The position numbers and the translations under genes were made by a program. Shown one piece after another: positions 1 through 15,499 of a stretch of DNA of 64,000 bases. Source of the stretch: Tsukamurella paurometabola (GTDB lineage Bacteria > Actinomycetota > Actinomycetes > Mycobacteriales > Mycobacteriaceae); assembly GCF_900631615.1 (NCBI RefSeq), contig NZ_LR131273.1, positions 3,628,850 through 3,692,849 of the forward strand, in the 5' to 3' direction. A model generated the notes under the pieces. That model made no database searches. It was not told the origin of the DNA and saw nothing but the letters and a program-made list of their open reading frames with translations. Position 1 is the first letter of the stretch. Every line of letters begins with the position of its first letter.

Positions 1-2
1 TC

Positions 3-566
3 GCCCGCTGGACCTCCCAGGGGAAGACCGTGGCGTACGGCCTCGCGACCTCCGGTGAGGCGGGCATCGAGGGCATGTCGCCGGGCACCGCGGGGCCCGT
101 GCGCGAGGAGGAGCAACGACGGTCCGCGGCCGTCGTCGGCGTCGACGAGGTGCGGTTCTGGGGCTATCCCGACTCGCGGGTGACGAACACACCCGAGCTG
201 CGGGACTCGATCCGCAAGGCCATCGCCCGGTACGACCCCGACATCGTGATCACCCTGTGGGGCGGCCCCGAGTGGGCGCCCGGCGCCCCGAACCAGAGCG
301 ACCACATGGAGTTCACCCGGGCGGTCGCCGAGGCCGCCGCGGCGGCGGGTGTCACCGCGTACCAGACCGCGCCGGAGCCGACGTACATCGTCGACGTCAC
401 CGGCTTCACCGAGCGTGCCGTGGAATCGCTGGCGGAACACCGCCAGTACCTGTCGGTGCTGGACCCGGTCACGCCCGTCATCGAGCAGGCCCGCGAACAG
501 GTGGCCTCCGCGTGCCTGCCGCGCGGCGAATTCCGGCACACCGTGGGCTTTCGCGACCTCCCGTAG
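3..566 (+). CDS. PIG-L (LmbE-like) deacetylase, 5' end outside window
   Basis: C-terminal about 187 residues of a PIG-L/LmbE-family zinc deacetylase, the family of mycothiol-pathway MshB and Mca that removes N-acetyl groups from GlcNAc-type substrates. The frame is open to the left edge; a GTG at 30 lies inside the conserved domain and is not the start. Visible family features are the TSGEAGIEGM segment, REEEQRRSAAVVGV, the WGYPDSRV strand and a late SDH motif (residues after ALTLWGGPEW-like text) that normally supplies a zinc ligand. The N-terminal AHPDDE zinc motif would lie outside the window. Substrate cannot be told. The gene stops at TAG 564-566, and a TetR-like tail continues in the same frame after it. 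Confidence 0.8.
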   Translation, partial: ARWTSQGKTVAYGLATSGEAGIEGMSPGTAGPVREEEQRRSAAVVGVDEVRFWGYPDSRVTNTPELRDSIRKAIARYDPDIVITLWGGPEWAPGAPNQSDHMEFTRAVAEAAAAAGVTAYQTAPEPTYIVDVTGFTERAVESLAEHRQYLSVLDPVTPVIEQAREQVASACLPRGEFRHTVGFRDLP

Positions 567-746
567 CGGATCGAACTCCGCGCGGGGCGCCCGTGCCGCG
601 CAGGGACGGCGTGGTTCGTGGTCGCGGGGACGGTCGAGGTCCTCTCGCAATGGATCGCCGGGACGGTGGAGATGAGCGAGGCCCAGGTCCTGGCGCTGGT
701 CTCGGACATCCCGACGCGGCTCAGCGTGGGGCCCACGGGCGGCTGA
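567..746 (+). pseudogene. possible TetR-regulator C-terminal remnant
   Basis: After the TAG of the deacetylase the same frame stays open for 59 codons to TGA at 744-746. The last 40 or so residues (FVVAGTVEVLSQWIAGT, then MSEAQVLALVSDIP) resemble the final helix of TetR-family ligand domains, where a Phe-Val-x-Gly-x-hydrophobic helix and a short SxE segment are usual. There is no HTH, no start codon and no ribosome binding site, so this would be a decayed gene fragment rather than an expressed protein. It could also be chance similarity. The resemblance is judged by eye only. Confidence 0.35.
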
Positions 747-757
747 GGGCCGGTCGG

Positions 758-982
758 TCAGCCCAGGTGGAAGGCTTGGGTGATGTGGTTGCCGCGCCGG
801 TGATCGCCCACCAGGCTGGGCCGGCCGCGTCCCATCTTGACCAGCATGGCACGGTTCTCCACGCGCGGCGCGAAGCCGTCGAGGACGCGGTTGACGCGGC
901 CGCGCAGACCGCGCTCGCGGCGGGGCAGCGACAGCGGCTGCGTGAGGGCGTCGGGGTTCGAAGTCGGAAGGTCGTTGCGCAT
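758..982 (-). CDS. small basic hypothetical protein (74 aa)
   Basis: Unrecognised 74-residue protein, Arg-rich (motifs RRERGLRGRVNRVLDG and MGRGRPS), with strong GC bias at third codon positions that supports real coding. ATG start at 982 is preceded by an A/G-rich stretch (GAAAGA) that could act as a weak ribosome binding site. No signal peptide or membrane segment. It lies alone on the reverse strand between the deacetylase region and argC. The charge suggests nucleic-acid or ribosome contact, but that is a guess. Confidence 0.5.
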   Translation of the reverse strand: MRNDLPTSNPDALTQPLSLPRRERGLRGRVNRVLDGFAPRVENRAMLVKMGRGRPSLVGDHRRGNHITQAFHLG

Positions 983-1234
983 GTCGAGTCTTTCGGGTGC
1001 CGGGTTCGGTTCGTTACCGGTACCCAGGGTGCCCAGCGCGCCTGGTCATCGGCTGGCGGGAAGCTGAGGGATTCCGGTCAGGCGGGTGTCGCGTGACACA
1101 CGCCCTCCAGGACGACGCCGTCCGGGCCGGTCCGGAACGTGGCGTAGCAGGGGCGGGGTATTCGGGGCTCCGGTACCCGGGCGCCCCAGCGGCATCGCTG
1201 CACGGCGCGCCGTTGCGCCACCCGAAGTGAATAG

Positions 1235-3488
<2,254 letters not shown>

Positions 3489-3492
<4 letters not shown>

Positions 3493-4394
3493 GCGCACCG
3501 GATCAGGCACCGCAGCTCACGCCGCTCGACAAGGCCGGCGTACTCGCCGAGGCACTGCCCTGGCTCCTGGACTTCCACGGGAAGACGGTGGTGGTCAAGT
3601 ACGGCGGCAACGCCATGATCGACGACGAGCTCAAGCGCTCCTTCGCGCAGGACATGGTCTTCCTGCGGACCTGCGGTCTGCACCCCGTCGTGGTGCACGG
3701 CGGCGGCCCGCAGATCAACGCCATGCTGAAGCGGCTCGGTATGGAGGGCGAGTTCCGCGGCGGCTTCCGGGTGACGACGCCCGAGGTCATGGACGTCGTG
3801 CGCATGGTGCTGTTCGGGCAGGTCGGGCGTGAGCTCGTGGGCCTGATCAACTCGTACGGTCCCTTCGCGGTCGGGATGTCGGGCGAGGACGCGCATCTGT
3901 TCACCGCGACGCGGCGGCAGGTCGTGGTCGACGGTGCGCCCACCGACATCGGTCTCGTCGGCGACGTGACCGCGGTGAGCCCGGAGGCGGTCAACGACCT
4001 CATCGCGGCCGGCAGGATCCCTGTCATCTCGACGATCGCGCCGGACGCCGACGGGGTGGTGCACAACATCAACGCCGATACCGCCGCCGCCGCGCTGGCG
4101 GAGGCGCTGGGCGCCGAGAAGCTGGTGGTGCTCACCGATGTCGAGGGCCTGTACACGAACTGGCCGGATCGCTCGTCGCTCACGTCCGAGATCGATACGG
4201 ACGCGCTGACCGCGTTGCTGCCGAGCCTGGACTCCGGCATGGTCCCGAAGATGGAGGCGTGTCTGCGAGCCGTGCACGGGGGCGTTCCCACCGCGCACGT
4301 CATCGACGGGCGGGTGCCGCACTCCGTGCTCCTCGAACTGTTCACGAGCAGGGGCATCGGCACGATGGTGACCCCGCCGAAACCTTCTTCATAG
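3489..4394 (+). CDS. argB: acetylglutamate kinase
   Basis: Phosphorylates N-acetylglutamate with ATP, usually the arginine-feedback step of the cyclic pathway. The amino-acid kinase fold motifs are clear: KYGGNAM near residue 38, HGGGPQIN near residue 74, and the GLVGDV and NINADTAA segments. The start is the ATG at 3489 that overlaps the argJ TGA (ATGA), giving 301 aa; in-frame upstream sequence is only read-through of the argJ region. The N-terminal helix expected of hexameric, arginine-sensitive enzymes appears to be present (about 25 residues before the kinase core). Confidence 0.96.
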
Positions 4395-4411
4395 ACTGGG
4401 ATCCGACACAC

Positions 4412-9924
<5,513 letters not shown>

Positions 9925-9930
9925 CCTCGA

Positions 9931-9990
9931 ATTGAACACCGTTTCTGACACGGAAACCGCAGGTCGTCGTGAACAGAAACGGTGTTCAAT
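9931..9990. terminator. bidirectional terminator between argH and the TetR gene
   Basis: Perfect 17-bp inverted repeat, ATTGAACACCGTTTCTG (9931-9947) and its complement (9974-9990), with a 26-base loop and no T tract. It lies between convergent genes, and the TetR gene's TGA (9986-9988) is inside the right arm. Best read as a two-way, U-tract-free terminator; a protein-binding palindrome is the alternative. Confidence 0.6.
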
Positions 9991-10603
9991 CGCAGGCGGG
10001 CGGATGCAGCGGGCCGGTGATGACCCGCTGCAGCGGGGGCGCGGCGAGGTCGACGACCGCATCGGCGCTGAGTGAGGCGAGTGGCTCGAAGCCGACCACG
10101 TAGCGGGAGACGAGCAGGCCGAAGACCTGCGCCACCACGAGGTTCGCACGCAGCAGGCCGTCGCCGGGGCCGTCGTCCATCCGGCCGATGAGCTCCGCCA
10201 GGGCGATCTCCAGCAGGAAACCGCGGACGATGGCGGGGTCGCCGTCGCCGCCGAGGTTCGTCCGGATCACGGCGACACCCACGTCGCGCAGGGGCCCGTC
10301 CCACATCGTCAGCAGGGCGCGCAGCAGAGCCCGGGCGGCGTCGTCGAGCGGCGCCTCCCGCAGGGGCGCCCGGACGACTTCGGGATCCACCGGGATCGCC
10401 AGCGCCGCGAGGTACAGCTGCTGCTTCGTGCCGAAGTAGTGGTGCACCAGAGCGGAATCCACGCCCGCGGCCTCGGCGACGGCGCGCACCGTCGTCCCCG
10501 CCATGCCGCCGCGGGCGAACGCGGTCCGCGCGGCGGCGAGGATCTCGGCCTTCGTATCGGGGCTACCGGTGCGCCGGCCGGGCCTGCGGGCGGGCCCGCT
10601 CAC
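9986..10603 (-). CDS. TetR-family regulator of the adjacent ABC exporter
   Basis: 205-residue TetR-type repressor. HTH at about residues 15-60 (TKAEILAAARTAFARGG, then AGTTVRAVAEAAGV and HHYFGTKQQLYLAAL), followed by a ligand domain with a C-terminal TetR_C-like segment. GTG start at 10603 overlaps the permease stop by four bases, so it is the third gene of the operon. It probably represses the operon through the 36-bp palindrome at 12100-12135 and is relieved by a substrate of the pump. The ligand is unknown. Confidence 0.88.
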   Translation of the reverse strand: MSGPARRPGRRTGSPDTKAEILAAARTAFARGGMAGTTVRAVAEAAGVDSALVHHYFGTKQQLYLAALAIPVDPEVVRAPLREAPLDDAARALLRALLTMWDGPLRDVGVAVIRTNLGGDGDPAIVRGFLLEIALAELIGRMDDGPGDGLLRANLVVAQVFGLLVSRYVVGFEPLASLSADAVVDLAAPPLQRVITGPLHPPACD

Positions 10604-11358
10604 GCGACCTTGCGCGGCAGGGTGGCCGCGGCGAGCGCGAGCGCGGCGACGGCGAATCCGGCGACCACGGCGAGCGAGGTCCACATCGTGGAGGTGGGGG
10701 CGCCGTGGGCGCCCACTTCCTGCAGCGCGCGGACGGCGTAGGTCATCGGCAAGACGTCGGCGATGCCCTGCAACCAGCCCGGCATCGCGTCGTGCGGGAC
10801 CAGCAGACCGCACAGGAAGATCTGCGGCACCACGACGATCGGCATGAACTGCACCGCCTGGAACTCGGTGCGGGCGAAGGCGCTGAACAGCAGGCCCAGG
10901 GCGACGCCGAGCCAGGCGTCGACGACGGCGATGAGCACCACCAGCCACACGCTGCCGGCCGTCTCCATGCCGAGCAGGTACGCCGCCACCGTGGTGGCGA
11001 CCACGGCCTGCGCGGTCGCCGCGACCGAGAAGGCGACGGCGTAGCCGAGCAGCAGGTCGGCCTTGGCGAGCGGTGTGGTGAGTAACCGCTCGAGCGTGCC
11101 CGAGACGCGTTCGCGTTGCATGGCGATGGAGGTGACGATGAACATCAGCGCGAAGGGCAGGACGCCCAGCAGGACCAGCGCGATGCGGCTGAACAGCGCT
11201 GTGCCGCCGGGGGAGTCGCGGTAGAGGAAGTACATCAGGGTCAGCAGGGCGGTCGGCACCACCACGATCATGGCGATGGTGCGCGGGTCGGCGCGGAGCT
11301 GACGGAGCACGCGCAGCGTCGTCGCGCGGGTGATGCTCGGGTTCAGGACGGTGCTCAT
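10600..11358 (-). CDS. ABC-2 type exporter permease
   Basis: Membrane subunit of an ABC exporter, 252 aa, six predicted membrane helices: residues about 28-48, 62-85, 106-130, 137-160, 170-190 and 222-242. It carries the ABC-2 features RERVSGTLERLLTTPL (coupling helix) and the late CGLLVPHDAMPGWLQ loop. ATG 11358 overlaps the ATPase stop by four bases, so the two subunits are made together. Such pumps usually export drugs, lipids or other hydrophobic compounds; the cargo is not predictable here. Confidence 0.9.
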   Translation of the reverse strand: MSTVLNPSITRATTLRVLRQLRADPRTIAMIVVVPTALLTLMYFLYRDSPGGTALFSRIALVLLGVLPFALMFIVTSIAMQRERVSGTLERLLTTPLAKADLLLGYAVAFSVAATAQAVVATTVAAYLLGMETAGSVWLVVLIAVVDAWLGVALGLLFSAFARTEFQAVQFMPIVVVPQIFLCGLLVPHDAMPGWLQGIADVLPMTYAVRALQEVGAHGAPTSTMWTSLAVVAGFAVAALALAAATLPRKVA

Positions 11359-12086
11359 GCGGTCGCCTCCTGTTCGCGGACGAGCGCGAGGAAGGCGTCG
11401 TCCAGGGTGGGTGCACCGGTGCGGGTCAGGAGGTCCGACGGTGCGAGCTCGGCGACCAGGCGCCCCTCGCGCAGCAGGAGGAGCCGGGCGCAGTGCGCCG
11501 CCTCGTCCATGACGTGGCTCGAGACGAGGAGCGTGGTGCCGCCGGCGGCCATGGCGGTGAACCGCTCCCACAGCTCGGCGCGGAGCAGCGGGTCGAGGCC
11601 GACGGTCGGCTCGTCCAGGATGAGCAGTTCGGGGTGCGCGACGAGCGCGCAGGCGATGCTGACCCGCGACCGCTGGCCGCCCGAGAGGGCGTCGGCCCGG
11701 CGGTCGGCGAAGGCGCCCAGCCCGACGGCGTCGATCGCCTCCGCGGCATCCGCCGTCGCGGAGGCGCGCCGGGCGGGGTAGAGGGCGCCGAAGTACTCGA
11801 CGTTCTGCGTCACGGTGAGATCGCCGTACACCGCGGGGGACTGCGTCGTGTACCCGACGCGGTCGCGCAGGTCGGGGCTCCCCGCCGGACGGCCGAGCAC
11901 CGTCGCGGAGCCGGCGGTGATGCGCTGCGCGCCGACGATCACGCGCATCAGGGTGGTCTTGCCGGATCCCGAGGGGCCGAGGAGCCCGGTGATGGCGCCG
12001 GCGGGAATGTCGGCATCGAGGTGATCGAGGACGGTGGTGCCCGAGCGCACGACGGTGAGTCCGGACAGGTTTATCGCGCTGGTCAT
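11355..12086 (-). CDS. ABC exporter ATP-binding subunit
   Basis: Nucleotide-binding domain of the exporter: Walker A GPSGSGKTT, Q-loop TTQSP, signature LSGGQRSR, Walker B LLILDEPTVGLD and the switch-histidine region SSHVMDEA are all intact, so it should hydrolyse ATP. ATG at 12086 is chosen because a strong GGAGG precedes it; an in-frame ATG 12 codons upstream lies inside the palindromic operator. 243 aa. First gene of a three-gene operon with the permease and the TetR regulator. Confidence 0.93.
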   Translation of the reverse strand: MTSAINLSGLTVVRSGTTVLDHLDADIPAGAITGLLGPSGSGKTTLMRVIVGAQRITAGSATVLGRPAGSPDLRDRVGYTTQSPAVYGDLTVTQNVEYFGALYPARRASATADAAEAIDAVGLGAFADRRADALSGGQRSRVSIACALVAHPELLILDEPTVGLDPLLRAELWERFTAMAAGGTTLLVSSHVMDEAAHCARLLLLREGRLVAELAPSDLLTRTGAPTLDDAFLALVREQEATA

Positions 12087-12099
12087 GGCGCCTCCAAGA

Positions 12100-12135
12100 A
12101 ATTCACTCGACGATGAATTCATCGTCGAGTGAATT
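12100..12135. promoter_or_regulatory. 36-bp perfect palindrome, probable TetR operator
   Basis: Every base from 12100 to 12117 is matched by its complement from 12135 to 12118, centred on GAATTC; each arm reads AATTCACTCGACGATGAA. It lies 13 bases upstream of the ATPase start, where a dimer or pair of dimers of the operon's own TetR would block transcription. The long perfect symmetry is stronger than most TetR sites and could hold two overlapping dimers. Confidence 0.75.
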
Positions 12136-12169
12136 GTGCGCCCGTCGGCTCGGGAGTGTCAAGTACGGC

Positions 12170-12958
12170 TCAGTCGCGCTGCTTGCGATCCCCGAGTCGG
12201 CGCATCGCGCTCAGCACGGGCAACCCCACGGAGGGGGCCAGGTCCGACGCGCGGGCGAGAACCCCGCGCCATCGCGGCACGACGCGGAAGATCTGGCGCG
12301 ACTCCAGGAGTCGCAATCCCTCCCGGGCCACGGCGTCCGCGTCGAGCGGCGCGGGGCCGGCGAAGAGAAGGGCGGCACCGGGGTCCTTCTGCCGGTCCGC
12401 CACCATCGCGGTGCTCACCACGTCGGGGCACAGTGCTCGCGCGCGGATCGGCAACCCGGCGTGGTCGAGATCCCCCTGGAGCGACGTCGTGTAGGAGAGG
12501 ACGGCCGCCTTGGTCGCCGCGTAGAGCGCGAGGCCGGGAACCGGTGCCAGCGCCGAGATCGACGCGACGTTGAGGATGGCGCCGCCGGTCTCGCCCATCG
12601 CGCTGACCGCCGCCGTCGACCCGCCGACCGGCCCGCGGAGGTTGATGTCGAGGATCGCCGCGACCTCGTCGTCGGCATGGGTCCATGCGTCCCCGGCGAG
12701 GAGGATCCCGGCGTTGTTCACCCACACCGCGAGGCGTCCCATGTCCTGGGCGCGGTCCGCGATCCGGCGGTGCGATGCCAGGTCACGCACGTCCTGGTCG
12801 ACGCCGACGGCGTCCCGCCCGACCTGCGCCGCCGCGGCGCGGGCGGCGTCGCCGTCGATGTCGGTGAGGAGGACGCGATGGCCCTGGTCGGCGAGACGGT
12901 GGGCGAATCGCAGGCCGATGCCGCGGCCCGCTCCGGTCACTACTGCGATCGATGTCAT
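12170..12958 (-). CDS. short-chain dehydrogenase/reductase
   Basis: Classical SDR, 262 aa. Cofactor motif TGAGRGIG at the N-terminus with an Asp at the end of beta-2 (TDIDGD), pointing to NAD; NNAGIL, the catalytic Ser in ASISAL and YAATK are all present. The substrate is unknown, though the form is common among mycobacterial hydroxysteroid- or alcohol-type SDRs. Start ATG 12958 lies 8 bases after TAGGTT on the reverse strand (12972-12967), consistent with leaderless expression. It is divergent from the DUF4334-dehydrogenase pair. Confidence 0.88.
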   Translation of the reverse strand: MTSIAVVTGAGRGIGLRFAHRLADQGHRVLLTDIDGDAARAAAAQVGRDAVGVDQDVRDLASHRRIADRAQDMGRLAVWVNNAGILLAGDAWTHADDEVAAILDINLRGPVGGSTAAVSAMGETGGAILNVASISALAPVPGLALYAATKAAVLSYTTSLQGDLDHAGLPIRARALCPDVVSTAMVADRQKDPGAALLFAGPAPLDADAVAREGLRLLESRQIFRVVPRWRGVLARASDLAPSVGLPVLSAMRRLGDRKQRD

Positions 12959-13017
12959 ACCCGGAGAACCTAGCCACCCGGCATCGGCCGGGCCCGGGCA
13001 TCGGCGCCGGCCGAGGT

Positions 13018-13031
13018 TGGAACGTGTTCCC
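13018..13031. promoter_or_regulatory. candidate TetR/KstR-like operator
   Basis: TGGAACGTGTTCCC between the divergent SDR and DUF4334 genes has the AACnnGTT core and flanking symmetry (GGAAC-GT-GTTCC) seen in KstR/TetR-type operators of actinobacteria. It lies 31 bases before the TAACAT -10 box (13062-13067). The assignment is a pattern match with one position off the usual KstR form. Confidence 0.3.
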
Positions 13032-13075
13032 GTTTCGGGTCGTGCCGCGGAGAACGTCGGATAACATTCCGGAGT

Positions 13076-13567
13076 ATGACCGCAGAACGCACCGTCCGGG
13101 AGCTCATCGACGAGCCGCGCCACTCCGAGCCCACCGAACTCGCTGCGCTGTTCGCGCAGCTCGAGCCCGTCTCGATCGAGTTCCTCCTCGGCGATTGGCG
13201 CGGCGGGGAGCTGCCGTCGGGTCACCCGATGGACGGTGCCCTCGGCAAGGCGCGGTGGTACGGGAAGAGTTTCGTCTCGGCGAACGACGTCCAGCCGCTG
13301 GTGTGCCTGGACGAGCAGGGCCGGAAGTTCTCGAACGTCGCGCTCGGCAAGGGCGAGGCCACACTGCGGCTCATCGATTTCGGTGGGACCGTGACCGCGT
13401 CGATGGTCTACGACGGACAGCCGGTGATCGATCACTTCGCGAAGGTCGACGAGGACACCGTGATGGGCGTGATGACCGGGAAGAAGCTGGCCGAACCGTA
13501 CTTCTACTTCTACCTCGAACGCGACGGTCGCCCGGCCGCGTCCGGCGGATGCTTGGCGGACCGGTGA
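13076..13567 (+). CDS. DUF4334 / GXWXG domain protein
   Basis: 163-residue protein with the GXWXG motif (GDWRGGEL at about residues 38-45) followed by the DUF4334 C-terminal domain with FYFYLER near the end. Biochemical role of the family is unknown to me. TAACAT (13062-13067) is 8 bases before ATG 13076, so translation may be leaderless. The stop overlaps the GTG of the alcohol dehydrogenase by four bases, which ties it to alcohol or aldehyde metabolism. Confidence 0.8.
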   Translation: MTAERTVRELIDEPRHSEPTELAALFAQLEPVSIEFLLGDWRGGELPSGHPMDGALGKARWYGKSFVSANDVQPLVCLDEQGRKFSNVALGKGEATLRLIDFGGTVTASMVYDGQPVIDHFAKVDEDTVMGVMTGKKLAEPYFYFYLERDGRPAASGGCLADR

Positions 13568-14637
13568 CCGCCACCGTCGCGCGGGTCATCGCCGCGCCGG
13601 GCGCGGCACCGTCGCCCCTCGAAGTGCAGGTGCCGGAGCCCGTCGGCAACCAGGTCCTGGTGCGGATCCACGCGGTGGGCGTCTGCCACACCGACCTGAC
13701 GCTCGCCGCGCAGTGGCCCGAACAGGGACTGCCCGTCATTCTCGGTCACGAGGGCGCCGGCGTCGTCGAGGCGCTCGGCCCGGACGCGCAGGGCCTCGCG
13801 GTGGGCGACCGAGTGTCGCTCACCTTCGACAGCTGCGGCGCCTGCGAGTTCTGCGCGGTGGGTACGCCCGGCTACTGCGAGCAGTCCATCACCCGCAACT
13901 ACCTCGGTCTGCCCGGCATCCGATCGGGGGAGACGGCCGTGACCGGCGGCTTCTTCGGCCAGTCGAGCTTCGCGGGCCTCGCGCTCGCGACCGACCGCAA
14001 CACCGTGCGCATCGGCGACCTACCCTTCGAGCTCGCCGCCCCACTCGGGTGCAGTGTTCAGACCGGGGTCGGCACCGTGACCCGCGCGCTGCAGGTCCGG
14101 CCCGGGCAGTCCGTGGTGGTGTTCGGTACCGGCGCCGTCGGCCTCGCCGCGATCATGGGCGCGAAACTCGCGGGCGCCACCACCATCGTCGCGGTCGACC
14201 CGCGGGAGGATCGGCGCGCGCTCGCTCTCGAACTGGGCGCCACGCACGCCGTCGAGGCGGGGCCGCAGGCGGCACAGCAGACCATCGAGGCGACCGACGG
14301 CGGCGCGCACGCCGCCGTCGACACCACGGCCCGGGCCGACGTGCTCGGCCAGGCCGTCCTCGCACTCCGCCCGCGCGGCACCCTCGCAGTGGTCGGTCTC
14401 GGGGCACCGTCGGCAGAGTTGCCCGTCATGCTCATCATGGCGCGCGGGCTGCGGGTGATCGGCGTGATCGAAGGGGACAGCGAACCGTCGGAGTTCCTTC
14501 CCGACCTCGCCGCCGCCGCGGCGGAGGGACGCCTGCCCGTCGACCGGCTCGTCACCGTCTTCACCGACTTCGACGAGGCCTGGGCCGCGGCCCGCGAGGG
14601 CACCGCGGTCAAGCCGGTGTGGCTCCCGGCTGGGTAG
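13564..14637 (+). CDS. zinc-dependent alcohol dehydrogenase (MDR, aryl-alcohol type)
   Basis: 357-residue medium-chain dehydrogenase. Catalytic zinc ligands are in VGVCHTD and GHEGAG, and the structural-zinc cysteines in CGACEFCAVGTPGYCE. The Rossmann motif GTGAVGLAA leads to VAVDPRED, whose Asp indicates NAD. Overall it resembles the benzyl/aryl-alcohol dehydrogenase branch. GTG start overlaps DUF4334 by four bases. Its TAG stop (14635-14637) forms part of the -10 box of the next gene. Confidence 0.9.
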   Translation: MTATVARVIAAPGAAPSPLEVQVPEPVGNQVLVRIHAVGVCHTDLTLAAQWPEQGLPVILGHEGAGVVEALGPDAQGLAVGDRVSLTFDSCGACEFCAVGTPGYCEQSITRNYLGLPGIRSGETAVTGGFFGQSSFAGLALATDRNTVRIGDLPFELAAPLGCSVQTGVGTVTRALQVRPGQSVVVFGTGAVGLAAIMGAKLAGATTIVAVDPREDRRALALELGATHAVEAGPQAAQQTIEATDGGAHAAVDTTARADVLGQAVLALRPRGTLAVVGLGAPSAELPVMLIMARGLRVIGVIEGDSEPSEFLPDLAAAAAEGRLPVDRLVTVFTDFDEAWAAAREGTAVKPVWLPAG

Positions 14638-14646
14638 CATGGCGCC

Positions 14647-14853
14647 ATGCCCATCGACGCGACGCTGCTGAAGATCCTCGCCTGCCCGCAGGACAAGGGG
14701 CCGCTGCTGTACGTGCCGGACGAGCTCTTCTACAACCCGCGGCTGCGCCGCGCCTACCCGATCGAGGACGGCCTGCCCGTGCTCCTCATCGGGGAGGCGC
14801 GCGATGTGGACGAGGCCGAGCACGAGTCGATCCTGGCCCGCGCCGAGCAGTGA
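14647..14853 (+). CDS. Trm112-like (UPF0434) protein
   Basis: 68-residue Trm112-family protein, related to the small activator subunit of methyltransferases. It has the family opening LLKILACPQDKGPL, with only the first cysteine of the zinc form kept, then YNPRLRRAYPIEDGLPVLL. TAGCAT (14635-14640) is 6 bases before ATG 14647, a clear leaderless arrangement. A partner methyltransferase is not encoded nearby; TlyA, 12 kb away, is not a known partner. Confidence 0.88.
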   Translation: MPIDATLLKILACPQDKGPLLYVPDELFYNPRLRRAYPIEDGLPVLLIGEARDVDEAEHESILARAEQ

Positions 14854-14863
14854 TCCGCCTCGG

Positions 14864-15445
14864 GTGACCGCGACCGCGCGGGACCGGCTCGCGGCCCATC
14901 CGCTCAAGGCCGCCCGGTTGGTCCTCGGCTCCGTCCTCGTCGTCGGCGAGGTGCGCGCCCGCATCGTCGAGGTCGAGGCGTACGGCTCGCCGGAGTCCGG
15001 CCCCTGGCCCGACCCGGCCGCGCACACCTATCCGGGGCCGACGCCGCGCAACGACGTGATGTTCGGACCGGCGGGCCACCTCTACGTGTACCTCTCCTAC
15101 GGCATCCACCAGTGCGTCAACATCACCGCGGGACCCGACGGTGTCGGTGCTGGGGTGCTGCTCCGCGCCGCCTCGATCGAATCCGGACTCGATGTGGTTC
15201 GCGAACGTCGCGCCGTGCGCGATCCGGACGCCCGGCTCGCCGCCGGGCCGGGCCGGCTCGGTCAGTCCCTCGGGATCACTGTGGCCGACAAGGGGATCGA
15301 CGTGCTCGACCCCGGCGCGCACGTCGCGCTCGAGATCGCAACCCGACGGGGCCCCGTCGCCGCCGGGCCCCGGATCGGGATCAGCAAGGCCGTCGACCTG
15401 CCGTGGCGGCTCTGGCTGGAGGGACATCCCTCCGTGAGCCGGTGA
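14864..15445 (+). CDS. mpg: DNA-3-methyladenine glycosylase
   Basis: Base-excision repair enzyme of the AAG/MPG family removing alkylated purines. Motifs: VEVEAY (catalytic Glu region), NDVMFGPAGHLYVYLSYG and a late GPRIGISKA. 193 aa, normal for bacterial members. GTG 14864 begins MTATARDRLA and follows the Trm112-like gene by 10 bases. In M. tuberculosis mpg directly precedes tyrS; here one extra gene lies between. Confidence 0.9.
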   Translation: MTATARDRLAAHPLKAARLVLGSVLVVGEVRARIVEVEAYGSPESGPWPDPAAHTYPGPTPRNDVMFGPAGHLYVYLSYGIHQCVNITAGPDGVGAGVLLRAASIESGLDVVRERRAVRDPDARLAAGPGRLGQSLGITVADKGIDVLDPGAHVALEIATRRGPVAAGPRIGISKAVDLPWRLWLEGHPSVSR

Positions 15446-15499
15446 CGCGCCCAGCGGAATCCAACCGCGCACCAAGAGGGACCGGGTGCACTACCGCGC

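Noticed and set aside
1086-1099. GTGTCGCGTGACAC inverted repeat upstream of argC
   Set aside because: Short, about 145 bases from the argC start, and no regulator points to it; chance is likely at this GC content.
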